Shown here: positions 33,579-42,555 of the stretch, one piece after another
How positions within the stretch are numbered: position 1 is the first letter of the stretch
Layout of the letters: each line of letters starts with the position of its first letter
Assembly: GCA_934668515.1 (NCBI GenBank)
Contig: CAKUNS010000005.1
Location: forward strand, 1-64,000
DNA: 64,000 nt
Origin: an uncultured Eggerthellaceae bacterium
Lineage (GTDB): Bacteria; Actinomycetota; Coriobacteriia; Coriobacteriales; Eggerthellaceae
Direction of reading: 5' to 3'
The notes under the pieces: model-generated
The model's input: the letters and a program-made list of their open reading frames with translations, nothing else
Databases searched by the model: none
Told to the model about the DNA's origin: nothing
Translations under genes and position numbers: made by a program

Positions 33579-34900
33579 CGAACGAGCCTTTCTATATCTT
33601 TCAAAAAATCGGGGTAGCTTACATCAACGCACGAGAAGTTCTTGATGCCAACGGGCTTTTCCCCAGTCAAGCCAACAAGCGACCATGTCATGGCAAGACG
33701 ATGATCGCCAAGAGAATCGAATACGATGCCGTCGGGGATCTCAAGATCGGGATTGCCCTCTACGAACAGGTCGTCGCCTTCAATCCAGGAATCGACACCA
33801 AGCTGCGCCAAACCGTTGCGCACAGCAGTAAGACGGTCGGTCTCTTTAGCACGAAGCTCGCCCGCATCGCGGAAAACCGTAACGCCGCGAGCGAACGCCG
33901 CAACCAATGCCAGAACCGGAACCTCATCGACCAAACTGGCGATCTTGGATCCCGGAACCTCGCATCCGCGCAGCTTACCAGAATAACATGCCGACATCAC
34001 GCCGAAAGGCTCCTTACCCGACGATCCGGTTCGATGAACCTCGATATCGGCGCCCATACGCTCAAGCGTGCGGAAGAAACCGGTTCGCGCAGTGTTCAGG
34101 CTGACGTTCTCGATCTGAATGGCGCTTCCCTTCTTCAACAAGGCAGCACAAATCAGGAAAGCCGCAGAAGAGGGGTCGCCGGGAACGACGACCTCGCACG
34201 ACTTCAGGGCGGCAGGTCCGCTCACGCTAGCCGAAAGCTCGGAAGCAGTGGTTTCGACGCCGAACTCGGGCAGCATGAGCTCGGTGTGATTGCGCGAAGT
34301 AGACGGCTCGTTGACCGTGGTGGTTCCGTTCGCATACACACCGGCAAGCAACACGGCGGTTTTCAACTGAGCGGAAGCCATGGGCGAATCGTAGGAAATC
34401 GCCCGCAGATCGCGCGTGCCGCGCTCGACGATGGGAAGGGTTTCGGCGCCGGCGGGGTCGAAGCTCACGCCCATCTTCATCAGAGGCGCCGTGATGCGGC
34501 GCATCGGCCTGCGGGAGAGAGATTCGTCGCCGGTGATCTCGACCTCGATATCCCACGGAGCAAGGATGCCCATCAAAAGACGCGCCGTCGTTCCCGAGTT
34601 GGCGCAGTAAATCGGACTGTCAGGCTGCTTGGGGCCTTTCGCGCCCCATCCGACCACGCCGCCCGACAGGCTGCCGTCGGGCTGCTTTTCGAGCGAGACC
34701 TCGGCACCGAGCTTTCTTACCGCGTCGATCGAAGCGCGCACATCGCTTGAGTCAAGCACGCCACTCAAACGCGATGTCCCCTCGGCCATAGCCGAGAACA
34801 GAACAGCGCGATGGGAAATGCTTTTGTCTCCAGGAACGACGCAAGAGCCTGACAAGGGACCGGACAAAGGCTCGATCGTCTTAACATCATCAGTCGACAT
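33575..34900 (-). CDS. aroA: 3-phosphoshikimate 1-carboxyvinyltransferase (EPSP synthase)
   Basis: AroA joins phosphoenolpyruvate to shikimate-3-phosphate in the chorismate pathway. The 441-residue product shows the family blocks GDKSISHRAVLFSA (about 23-36), NSGTTARLLMG (about 94-104), RRPMRRIT and the C-terminal GDHRLAM. AAGGAG precedes the ATG, and the gene overlaps tyrA by 11 nt. Pairing with tyrA places two steps of aromatic amino acid synthesis in one operon. Confidence 0.97.
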   Translation of the reverse strand: MSTDDVKTIEPLSGPLSGSCVVPGDKSISHRAVLFSAMAEGTSRLSGVLDSSDVRASIDAVRKLGAEVSLEKQPDGSLSGGVVGWGAKGPKQPDSPIYCANSGTTARLLMGILAPWDIEVEITGDESLSRRPMRRITAPLMKMGVSFDPAGAETLPIVERGTRDLRAISYDSPMASAQLKTAVLLAGVYANGTTTVNEPSTSRNHTELMLPEFGVETTASELSASVSGPAALKSCEVVVPGDPSSAAFLICAALLKKGSAIQIENVSLNTARTGFFRTLERMGADIEVHRTGSSGKEPFGVMSACYSGKLRGCEVPGSKIASLVDEVPVLALVAAFARGVTVFRDAGELRAKETDRLTAVRNGLAQLGVDSWIEGDDLFVEGNPDLEIPDGIVFDSLGDHRLAMTWSLVGLTGEKPVGIKNFSCVDVSYPDFLKDIERLVR

Positions 34901-36065
34901 GAGTATGCTCCTTCGGTGACAACGGGCTGAACGAAACCGAGAAGCCGGCGTTGATCAACTCAAACGACAGCTTGCCGATATCCCCTTCATCGGTTAGCAG
35001 CATGTTCAGAACAGCGCTGTTCTCGGTAACATGGTCGATCTCGATCGACTGGATATTGCAGCCGACCGAACTTGCTATGGTCGTAACCTCGGCAACGACG
35101 CCGTTGCGTTGAGGTACCGGAATGCGAACCTCTATCATGCGCTCGGACGAAGGCACCCACGCCGCGGGCAGCTCTCGCCTGAGCTCGGCCGCCTGCTGCA
35201 GCAGATCCTTCATGGAAACGCGGTCGTCTTCGCGCAAGGCGCGGGCGAACGATTGCAGGATGTCGCACATGTCGTCGATGCCGGAAAGAACCTCGGCGGA
35301 ATTGTCGAATTCGATGCCAGTCCACAGATCGGCCGAACCTGCTGCGATGCGCGTGGTGTCTTTGAAACCACCCGCAGCCAACCGCATGATGTTTCGCTGC
35401 TCGCGTGAAGCATGGTCAGCAAGGGTGACCAACGACGACGCAACAAGATGCGGGACATGGCTTACCACCGCGACAGCGCGATCGTGTTGTTCACGGGGAA
35501 GCGAGATCATACGGGCGCCTAAACCGGTCGTGAACTCATGCAGATGCTGAATGTCGTCGCCGTCGGTTCCCTGATCGGGGCACAAAATCCAGTAAGCGCC
35601 CTGGAACATGTCAGCGCGGCACCCTTCGATGCCGTTCTTCTCGGAACCGCACATCGGATGTCCTGGGACGAACTTTTCGGGAACTTTAAGAGTGCGAGCT
35701 GCCATCTCGCAGATACGGCTTTTCGTGGAAGCGGTATCGGAAATCAAACCAGAATAGCCCCAATCGGCAAGCCGCTCGAAATAATACCCGGCAACATCAA
35801 CGGGGGTGGCGATCAACACCAGATCGCATGAATCGATGACAAACGACCGAAAGGCGTCGCCATCGGGGCGAGAGCAGCCGTCAACCATCCCCCTCTCTAA
35901 CGCGATGCGCAGCGTGCGGTCGTCAGTATCGACTCCGAAAACGCGGACATCGGGCCAGACGCGTTTGACAGCCGATGCACAAGACGAGCCAATCAAACCC
36001 AATCCAACAACGGCTATCGCCGAGAACGGGCATTGTTTAGGGGTTTGTTCCACTGAGAGAGCCAT
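34890..36065 (-). CDS. tyrA: Prephenate dehydrogenase with C-terminal ACT-like domain
   Basis: A 391-residue TyrA that oxidises prephenate to 4-hydroxyphenylpyruvate for tyrosine. The NAD-binding motif VVGLGLIGSSCA lies at about 19-30, GHPMCGSEKNGIEG at about 136-149 and HDRAVAVVSHVPH at about 200-212. The last 70 residues (from IEVRIPVPQRNGVVAEVTTIA) form an ACT-like domain likely sensing tyrosine. It is transcribed with aroA downstream. Confidence 0.95.
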   Translation of the reverse strand: MALSVEQTPKQCPFSAIAVVGLGLIGSSCASAVKRVWPDVRVFGVDTDDRTLRIALERGMVDGCSRPDGDAFRSFVIDSCDLVLIATPVDVAGYYFERLADWGYSGLISDTASTKSRICEMAARTLKVPEKFVPGHPMCGSEKNGIEGCRADMFQGAYWILCPDQGTDGDDIQHLHEFTTGLGARMISLPREQHDRAVAVVSHVPHLVASSLVTLADHASREQRNIMRLAAGGFKDTTRIAAGSADLWTGIEFDNSAEVLSGIDDMCDILQSFARALREDDRVSMKDLLQQAAELRRELPAAWVPSSERMIEVRIPVPQRNGVVAEVTTIASSVGCNIQSIEIDHVTENSAVLNMLLTDEGDIGKLSFELINAGFSVSFSPLSPKEHTHVD

Positions 36066-36165
36066 CTGGTAAAAGCCCCTTTCAATTCAACAGATACCGC
36101 TTTTCAGGTCATTCTAGCATTCCCCGTCAAGGGACGGCTGAACATGCCAAACGTAGAATCGGCCG

Positions 36166-37110
36166 TTAATCATCTGCGACGTCGATAGCCGCTTTAAGAG
36201 ACGCAACCTCGGAATCGGAAAGAACACGCCATGAACCGCGCTCGAGACTGCCAAGATCCAGCGGCCCGAATGTATCGCGATGAAGTGCCACAACGGGATG
36301 ACCGATGGCGGCGAACATGCGCTTCACCTGATGGTAGCGTCCTTCCCTAATGCCGATGCTCACGTAGCTTCGCGCACGCGAGCGCTCCTTCAGGATCTCG
36401 GCGTACACGCGCGACCCACCGCGAACCACCTGCGACGGCATAACCAGCATCTCCGCAGCGCGCTCGGCTTTACGACCCTGCAGGATCTCGACCTCGGCAG
36501 GTTGGGTCATCCCATCATCGAGCTGGATTCCCCGTCGAAGCTGGTCAAGCTGCTTTGCCGTGGGGGTGCCCTCCACACAGGCAAGGTAAACCTTCTTCAC
36601 GTGATGACGTGGATGAAGCAAGCCGTTTCCAAGCTCGCCGTCGGTTGAGAACAAAAGCAAACCGGTTGTGTCGGTGTCTAAACGACCGATCGGGAAAAGC
36701 CCAGGATAGCGATCGATCGGGGCAAGATCGGCAACACAGGGGCGCTCGAGCTGATCGTGCATGGTGGTGATAACCCCTGCGGGCTTGTGCATCATGATGG
36801 TGGTCGAACCATCGCCAAGCTTCACGACGACGCCGTCGACAGCCACGACATCGACTAACGGATCAACCTTGCTTCCCAGCTCGGTCACCACTTCCCCGTT
36901 GACGGTAACGCGACCCGCAGTCATAAGGTTCTCGGAGCCGCGTCTTGAAGCAGCACCCGCACGTGCAAGGAACTTCTGCAGGCGCATAGGGACAAGACGT
37001 CCCCCCTCGCCGTCTTCGGGGCGATCGGAGAAATCGGGGCTCGAAACGACCGAATCGTCGATCATAGGATCATTCATGCTGTCGCTTTTAGCGTTGCTCA
37101 CTCTACTCAC
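36166..37110 (-). CDS. rluB: Large-subunit-type rRNA pseudouridine synthase (RluB/RsuA family)
   Basis: A 314-residue pseudouridine synthase. An S4 RNA-binding domain begins at MRLQKFLARAGAASRR (about 42-57), and the catalytic aspartate is in GRLDTDTTGLLL (about 142-153). About 40 acidic residues precede the S4 domain. The chosen GTG start overlaps scpB by 8 nt and has no clear ribosome binding site; a start closer to residue 42 is possible. Position after scpA-scpB is standard for RluB in Gram-positive genomes. Confidence 0.9.
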   Translation of the reverse strand: MSRVSNAKSDSMNDPMIDDSVVSSPDFSDRPEDGEGGRLVPMRLQKFLARAGAASRRGSENLMTAGRVTVNGEVVTELGSKVDPLVDVVAVDGVVVKLGDGSTTIMMHKPAGVITTMHDQLERPCVADLAPIDRYPGLFPIGRLDTDTTGLLLFSTDGELGNGLLHPRHHVKKVYLACVEGTPTAKQLDQLRRGIQLDDGMTQPAEVEILQGRKAERAAEMLVMPSQVVRGGSRVYAEILKERSRARSYVSIGIREGRYHQVKRMFAAIGHPVVALHRDTFGPLDLGSLERGSWRVLSDSEVASLKAAIDVADD

Positions 37111-37810
37111 TGTCCATATCGAACGTCAGGCTATCGAAATCGATCTTCTCAACGGTCGCAAACGGAGATTCGTCGATACCCGTAAGACCCGCAATCCCCG
37201 CCGCCACTTCGTCGTCGGTGGGTTCGTTAGCCGCCTGGGTGGCGCCCAAACGCTCGCGAATCAGCTGCGCGGTCTTCTCGTCGGGGGCGAACCCCTCAAG
37301 ATCAGGCAGATCGCGCGGAGAAGCCAGCCCGAACTTCTCGAGAAAAGCCGCACTCGTGCCGTAAAGAACAGGATTTCCCGGTGCGTCAGAGGTTCCAGCC
37401 TCGCGAATAAGCCCACGATCGAGCAAAGTGCTGACAACACCGTCGGAATTCACGCCGCGAATGGCTGCTATCTGAGCACGCGTCATGGGCTGTCCGTATG
37501 CAATGATGGAAAGCACCTCGAGAGCCGCCTGAGACATCTTACGCGTGTCCCAGGAAAGAACGTACTTCTGCAAAAGCGCATCAAAGCTTGGATGCGTGTA
37601 CAAACGCCAACCACCGGCAACCTCAATGAGCTGGATCCCCCGCTCGTCGCGCTTAAGACGATCACGCAACGCCTCAAGGCCAAGCACGACATCTGAAGTA
37701 TCACACTCAAGCATCTCAGCCAACGTGATAGCGTTCACCGGCTCGTTCGTAACGAACAGCAAAGCCTCAAGCGCGGCTGGCAGCTGCTCCTTTTGCAATC
37801 CCTCGAACAT
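37103..37810 (-). CDS. scpB: Segregation and condensation protein B
   Basis: ScpB is the winged-helix (Kite) subunit that dimerises and binds ScpA in the Smc complex. The 235-residue product begins LPAALEALLFVTNEPV and contains two winged-helix domains with SQAALEVLSIIAYGQPMTRAQI at about 103-124, the most conserved part of the family. GAGGAG precedes the ATG. It follows scpA by 36 nt. Confidence 0.96.
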   Translation of the reverse strand: MFEGLQKEQLPAALEALLFVTNEPVNAITLAEMLECDTSDVVLGLEALRDRLKRDERGIQLIEVAGGWRLYTHPSFDALLQKYVLSWDTRKMSQAALEVLSIIAYGQPMTRAQIAAIRGVNSDGVVSTLLDRGLIREAGTSDAPGNPVLYGTSAAFLEKFGLASPRDLPDLEGFAPDEKTAQLIRERLGATQAANEPTDDEVAAGIAGLTGIDESPFATVEKIDFDSLTFDMDSE

Positions 37811-37846
37811 ATAAGCTCCTCAGAGTAGGTCTTTCGATTTAAGGGG

Positions 37847-38641
37847 CTATTCCTCTTCACCCACCGAAGTGAGCGCGTCGTCTCCTGTTAAGTCAAGCTC
37901 GCCTGAGCCTTCGATGTAGTCAATCTCGATATCGCCGAACGGGTTGTTCTGAACAAGGTGAACCATTTGCCTTTTGTAAAGCTCAAGCAAAGCAAGAAAC
38001 GTGACAACAACGATGGGCGTAGGCGTGTCGTCGTGAATCAGATCCGAGAAACGAAGATGCTTCTCGTTCGAAAGGCGCCTATGAAGCGCCCTGACATGAA
38101 TCTCGACGGGAATGGGCTTCTTGGCGATATGCTCGGACTCAAGCAAGACGACATCGCGACGCGAGAATGCACCCGCCGCCAAGAAACCGATGGTGTCAAG
38201 CGAAACGTCGCGCAGGAAATCGGGCATGACTTCTGCGAAACGCTCGGGCGCACCGAACGTTCGAGGATGCATGCGAGCTTGCGCCTCCATGCGCATGCCC
38301 AAGGCAGCAGCTGCGTTCTTGTACTTCTTGTACTCGATAAGCTTTTCAACAAGCATGTCGCGAGCCTGACTAGGCGTAAGTTCGGTCAGATCCTCGTCGG
38401 TTTCATCCGTCTCGGCAGGAATAAGGCTTTGCGCCTTGATTTCGAGGAGCGTAGAGGCAACAAGAAGGAAGTCGCTTGCCACATCAAGATCGAGCGCGCG
38501 CATTCTCACGATTTCATCAAGATACTGATTGACGATGTCGTTAACCGAGATCGACCCGATATCGACGCGCTGCCTACCAACAAGGTACAGAAGCAAGTCG
38601 AAGGGTCCCTCGAAACTTTCAGTACGGACGCGATATGACAT
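37847..38641 (-). CDS. scpA: Segregation and condensation protein A
   Basis: ScpA is the kleisin that bridges the Smc heads (smc is at 4.5 kb). The 264-residue product has the N-terminal Smc-binding start FEGPFDLLLYLV (9-20), the DLDVASDFLLVASTLLEIKA block (about 52-71) and a C-terminal winged helix with VVTFLALLELYKRQ. It begins only a few bases after the M50 protease gene. Confidence 0.96.
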   Translation of the reverse strand: MSYRVRTESFEGPFDLLLYLVGRQRVDIGSISVNDIVNQYLDEIVRMRALDLDVASDFLLVASTLLEIKAQSLIPAETDETDEDLTELTPSQARDMLVEKLIEYKKYKNAAAALGMRMEAQARMHPRTFGAPERFAEVMPDFLRDVSLDTIGFLAAGAFSRRDVVLLESEHIAKKPIPVEIHVRALHRRLSNEKHLRFSDLIHDDTPTPIVVVTFLALLELYKRQMVHLVQNNPFGDIEIDYIEGSGELDLTGDDALTSVGEEE

Positions 38642-38644
38642 GGC

Positions 38645-39334
38645 CTACCCCATATACGGGAACAGCAGGTCGAAAAGATTGCCCGCCGTGACGTTCAAAT
38701 ACCAACTGAACGGATCGATCCTCATGAACTGTGGGAGTAAGATCACCGCGATCATGAAAATTGGAAACGCATACTGCTGAACCTTGTAATACTGAGGCAG
38801 GTACTTCTCAGGAAGGAAGAACGCGAAAATGGACGAACCGTCCAACGGAGGTATCGGAAGAAGGTTGAAGAACATCAAATAAAGGTTGACCAGCGCAAAC
38901 ATGGGAAGGAAGAGCAAGAAGAAATAACGGAAGAACCCGCTTGCCGTCATCCATTGCAGCACCGGTGCGAAATTGAAAAGCAAAACACCGATCAACGCAG
39001 CAAGACACGCCAAAAGAAGATTGGAGCAAGGACCCGCCAATCCAACTATCAGATCGCCCTTTCGGGGATCCTTGAAATATCGGGGGTTATAGGGAACCGG
39101 CTTCGCATAACCGAAAATGGGCATGTTCATCGACATAAGCAGGAATGGCAAAATCACCGTGCCAAACGGGTCGATGTGCCTTACGGGGTTGAACGAGAGC
39201 CTACCCGACCCCTTTGCGGTAGGGTCACCCATTTTATACGCAGCGAGGGCATGGCTGGCCTCGTGACAAACGATGGCAGTTACAAAGCTGATAACAGAAC
39301 AGATAAGGTATGGCCATGAAGGCAACGAGGACAC
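38645..39334 (-). CDS. Site-2-type intramembrane metalloprotease (M50)
   Basis: A 229-residue polytopic membrane protein with the zinc motif HEASH (about 25-29, in a first membrane segment) and a second metal motif PIPPLDGSSIF near residue 165. It belongs to the short, PDZ-less M50 group (YwhC-like). It starts at GTG with AAAGGC upstream. It is the first gene of the scpA-scpB run. The substrate is unknown. Confidence 0.9.
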   Translation of the reverse strand: MSSLPSWPYLICSVISFVTAIVCHEASHALAAYKMGDPTAKGSGRLSFNPVRHIDPFGTVILPFLLMSMNMPIFGYAKPVPYNPRYFKDPRKGDLIVGLAGPCSNLLLACLAALIGVLLFNFAPVLQWMTASGFFRYFFLLFLPMFALVNLYLMFFNLLPIPPLDGSSIFAFFLPEKYLPQYYKVQQYAFPIFMIAVILLPQFMRIDPFSWYLNVTAGNLFDLLFPYMG

Positions 39335-39449
39335 GTGACGCCTTTCGTTGTAGGTCGGTCGAAATGAGAATGCGCAAAGGGCATTCTCACCATCTTAAAG
39401 GCTCTTCAGCAAACGACTGGCTGCTTCGGACCCCCTTTCGTTGAATATA

Positions 39450-39484
39450 CGCAAAAACGGCCCGACGCAAAGCGCCGAGCCGTT
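39450..39484 (-). terminator. Intrinsic terminator after secY
   Basis: Arms 39456-39468 and 39472-39484 form a 13-bp stem with wobbles and an AAA/TTT loop. Minus-strand TTTTTGCG follows. It lies 27 nt past secY and closes the spc transcript, so the M50-scp run has its own start of transcription. Confidence 0.85.
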
Positions 39485-39510
39485 ACAGGAATCAGAAATA
39501 TGATTCTAGC

Positions 39511-40797
39511 CTATTTGAAGAACCCAGCATAATTGTGGGTCTTCAACTGGCTTTCAACCTTAGTCATGGTGTCAAGCGCAACGCCGATCATGATCAGGAT
39601 CGAAGTACCACCGAACGCCTGAATAAGCTGATTGCCCGTGAAGTAGAACAGAATGGACGGAACAACAGCAATCAGAGCGATGAAGATGCCACCCGGAAGG
39701 GTGACACGACGGAGCACGTTATGGATGTACTCCTCGGTAGCCTTACCCGGACGGATTCCGGGGATGAAGCCACCTTGCTTCTGCAGATTCTCAGCAGTCT
39801 GGCCCGGATCGAACACCATAGAAGTGTAGAAGTAGGCGAAAAAGACGATGAGGCCTGCGGTAAGGATCCAGTTCACCCAACCAGTGGAAACAGCATTAGC
39901 CACAACAGTGAGCCAGCCGACGTTGAACAGCGCCGCAAGCTGAGCCGGGAAGTAAATCAGGCAGCTTGCGAAAATGATCGGGATAACGCCTGCAGCGTTC
40001 ACCTTGAACGGGATATACGTGGACTGACCACCCATCATCCTACGGCCCTGAACACGCTTGGCGTAGTTCACGGGAATACGACGCTGAGCACGCTCAACGA
40101 AAATGATCAGCGGGACGCAGACCAAGATAACGGCAACGATCAGAATCGTAAGGGCAATACCCATGCCCGTGTTGTCCATCGAGGTGACAGACGAATACAA
40201 AGCAGAAGGCACGCGAGAAACGATGCTGACGAAGATGATCAGCGACATGCCATTACCAACACCACGCTGGGTGATGAGCTCGCCCATCCACATGATGAGC
40301 GCGGTACCGGCAACCAAGGTGAAAACAACCACGATGCTGGTAAGCCAAGCGGGAACTGCGGTGCTGAACTGAACGCCGTAAGCAGGCGACTGGAACAACA
40401 GCAAGTAACCGACGGCATTGATGAGACCAAGGCCGAGCGTGAGCCAGCGGGTAACCTGAGTGATCTTACGACGCCCAGACTCGCCCTCGCGCGCCCAACG
40501 CCCCACAGCGGGGATAACACCCTGCATCAACTGCATGATGATCGATGCAGTGATGTAGGGCATGATTCCCAACGAGAACACCGAGAAGTTCGACAACGCG
40601 CCGCCAGTGAAAAGGTCGAGCATGGTCATCGAAACCTGTGCGCTAGATGCCATGAAAGCATCAGCAAGTGCGCGGAACGGGATTCCCGGAACAGGCAGGT
40701 ACGCGCCAACGCGATAAAGCGCCAAGATACCGAGCGTGAAGAGAATCTTCTTACGCAGCTCGGGCACTTTGAATGCGTCAACGAATGCACTTAGCAA
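39511..40797 (-). CDS. secY: Preprotein translocase subunit SecY
   Basis: SecY is the pore of the SecYEG channel. The 428-residue product has ten hydrophobic segments, begins with AFVDAFKVPELRKKILFT and contains the plug region after TM2 and the C-terminal loop GQTAENLQKQGGFIPGIRPG. It starts with TTG and overlaps rplO by 7 nt. A terminator follows, and adk, map and infA, often next, are not present. Confidence 0.98.
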   Translation of the reverse strand: MLSAFVDAFKVPELRKKILFTLGILALYRVGAYLPVPGIPFRALADAFMASSAQVSMTMLDLFTGGALSNFSVFSLGIMPYITASIIMQLMQGVIPAVGRWAREGESGRRKITQVTRWLTLGLGLINAVGYLLLFQSPAYGVQFSTAVPAWLTSIVVVFTLVAGTALIMWMGELITQRGVGNGMSLIIFVSIVSRVPSALYSSVTSMDNTGMGIALTILIVAVILVCVPLIIFVERAQRRIPVNYAKRVQGRRMMGGQSTYIPFKVNAAGVIPIIFASCLIYFPAQLAALFNVGWLTVVANAVSTGWVNWILTAGLIVFFAYFYTSMVFDPGQTAENLQKQGGFIPGIRPGKATEEYIHNVLRRVTLPGGIFIALIAVVPSILFYFTGNQLIQAFGGTSILIMIGVALDTMTKVESQLKTHNYAGFFK

Positions 40798-41240
40798 GGC
40801 TGTTCAACCTTTCCGCCAGCAGCTTCGATCTTAGCCTGAGCAGAAGCCGAGACCTTATCGACCTTGATGGTGAGAGCCTTGGTAAGCTCGCCGTCGCCTA
40901 GAACCTTGACCAGCGCGTCCTCGTGCTTGATGATGCCCTTGGCCTTCAGGCTTGCGCCATCGACGATCTCGCCAGCTTCGTACTTCTCCTCGAGACGGCC
41001 AACGTTGACCGGGAGGTACTCAACACGATTGATGTTGGTGAAGCCGGGGAGCTTCGGAAGACGACGTGCCAGAGGAGTCTGGCCACCCTCGAAGCCGGCC
41101 TTCTTGGCGCCACCAGAACGGGACTTCTGACCGTTCAGACCACGACCAGCGGTCTTACCCTGGCCAGCAGCATGGCCACGGCCGACGCGCTTACGGTTCT
41201 TACGAGAGCCCGATGCGGGCTGCAGATCCTTCAATTCCAT
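40791..41240 (-). CDS. rplO: 50S ribosomal protein L15
   Basis: A 149-residue L15, starting MELKDLQPASGSRKNRKRVGRG. The glycine-rich N-terminus (GHAAGQGKTAGRGLNGQKSRSG) is typical. AAAGGAG lies before the ATG. Unlike most spc operons, 151 nt separate it from rpmD, and that spacer holds two hairpins. Confidence 0.98.
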   Translation of the reverse strand: MELKDLQPASGSRKNRKRVGRGHAAGQGKTAGRGLNGQKSRSGGAKKAGFEGGQTPLARRLPKLPGFTNINRVEYLPVNVGRLEEKYEAGEIVDGASLKAKGIIKHEDALVKVLGDGELTKALTIKVDKVSASAQAKIEAAGGKVEQPC

Positions 41241-41314
41241 TTAAAACTCCTTTACGCTTTTTCAGGCTTTCCTGCCTGCGCTGACAGCTCGCCGCCAGCA
41301 AACTTCCAATGACT

Positions 41315-41373
41315 TGGTGCATTTGCACCAGGCATAACAAACAGCATGAGCGGCAAAAAAGTCGCTCATGCTG
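41315..41373 (-). terminator. Two hairpins between rpmD and rplO, possible attenuator
   Basis: On the minus strand, the first hairpin is a perfect 11-bp stem (arms 41363-41373 and 41342-41352) with a T-rich 10-nt loop, followed by TTTGTTATG. The second is a 7-bp stem (41324-41330 and 41315-41321). They could partly terminate transcription or protect RNA between the two halves of the spc operon. Confidence 0.55.
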
Positions 41374-41391
41374 TCGGTTTCAAGAGAACCA

Positions 41392-41583
41392 TTAGATCTC
41401 TTCGACCTCGATAAGGTGCTTGACCTTAAAGATCATGCCGCGGACGGACTCGTTGTCAACCTGATCGACAGTCTTGCCGATACGGCCAAGACCAAGGGCC
41501 TTCAGGGTTTTGCCCTGATCGGCCTTGCGGCCGATGGAGCTCTTAACCTGCGTGATACGCAGGGTCTTCTTTGCGTCAGACAT
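41392..41583 (-). CDS. rpmD: 50S ribosomal protein L30
   Basis: A 63-residue L30 with the family core VKSSIGRKADQGKTLKALGL. It overlaps rpsE by one base (the A shared by its ATG and the rpsE stop), so the two are coupled. Two hairpins follow before rplO. Confidence 0.97.
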   Translation of the reverse strand: MSDAKKTLRITQVKSSIGRKADQGKTLKALGLGRIGKTVDQVDNESVRGMIFKVKHLIEVEEI

Positions 41584-42128
41584 TACTTGGTCTCCTTTCG
41601 ACCGAAGATGTGGTCGACGGAAACGCCGCGACGGTCAGCAACCTGAGCAGCGGTTTCCATGTCGCGCAGGCCCTCAGCAGTGGCCTTAACGACGTTGAGA
41701 GCGTTGTTGGTGCCAAGTTCCTTAGTGATGACGTCGGTAACGCCAGCAAGCTCGAGAACCGCACGGACAGCGCTGCCGGCCATAACGCCGGTACCAGGAA
41801 GAGCCGGCTTGATCAGAACGCGGCCTGCGCCGAACTCGCCGATGATGTCATGAGGAACGGTGAAGGAACCGGGAACCTCAGTGGACTCGACCAGCGGCAC
41901 GGAGAACATGTTCTTCTTGGCATCCTCGACGCCCTTGGAGATGGCGTTGGGGACTTCCTTGGACTTGCCCATGCCGACACCGACGCGACCCTTGCCGTCG
42001 CCAACGACGACGAGAGCGGACAGAGCCATGCGACGGCCGCCCTTGACTACTTTGGAAACGCGGCTGATGGAGACAACGCGCTCCTGGAGCTCAGGTACTC
42101 CTGCTTCTTCATGTTGTTTACGAGGCAT
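41583..42128 (-). CDS. rpsE: 30S ribosomal protein S5
   Basis: A 181-residue S5 with its double-stranded RNA-binding N-domain (RVSKVVKGGRRMALSALVVVGD) and C-domain (GTGVMAGSAVRAVLELAGV). It has the normal length and lies in standard spc order between rplR and rpmD. Confidence 0.98.
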   Translation of the reverse strand: MPRKQHEEAGVPELQERVVSISRVSKVVKGGRRMALSALVVVGDGKGRVGVGMGKSKEVPNAISKGVEDAKKNMFSVPLVESTEVPGSFTVPHDIIGEFGAGRVLIKPALPGTGVMAGSAVRAVLELAGVTDVITKELGTNNALNVVKATAEGLRDMETAAQVADRRGVSVDHIFGRKETK

Positions 42129-42142
42129 ATCTCAAGCTCCTT

Positions 42143-42514
42143 CTAGAATTTCAGGCCTGCTTCGCGGGCGCCTTCGGCAACAGCCTTGACGCGACCGTGA
42201 TACAGGTTGCCACCGCGGTCGAAAACGACCTCAGTGATGCCGGCCTCGATGGCCTTCTTGCCGATGATCTCGCCGAGAGCCGCAGCTCCCTCGACCGTGG
42301 CGGCCTTCTTGCCGGTGGCCTTGAACTCAGCACCGAGGGTGGAAGCACCGCAGATGGTGTTGTGAGCAACGTCGTCGATTACCTGAACGTAAACGTTGCT
42401 GTTGCTACGGGTAACGCAAAGACGGGGACGAGCAGCGGTTCCGTTGATCTTGCCGCGAACACGGCGATGACGGCGAGCAAGCCCGTTTTGCCTTTTCTTC
42501 AAATTAGCGTTCAT
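42143..42514 (-). CDS. rplR: 50S ribosomal protein L18
   Basis: A 123-residue L18, a 5S rRNA-binding protein. It shows ARRHRRVRGKINGTAARPRL near the N-terminus and the C-terminal FDRGGNLYHGRVKAVAEGAR. It starts with MNANLKKRQ behind AAGGGAA. Confidence 0.98.
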   Translation of the reverse strand: MNANLKKRQNGLARRHRRVRGKINGTAARPRLCVTRSNSNVYVQVIDDVAHNTICGASTLGAEFKATGKKAATVEGAAALGEIIGKKAIEAGITEVVFDRGGNLYHGRVKAVAEGAREAGLKF

Positions 42515-42555
42515 TGAACTTTCCCTTCAATCTCACAGTCCGAAAAGGTGGAACA

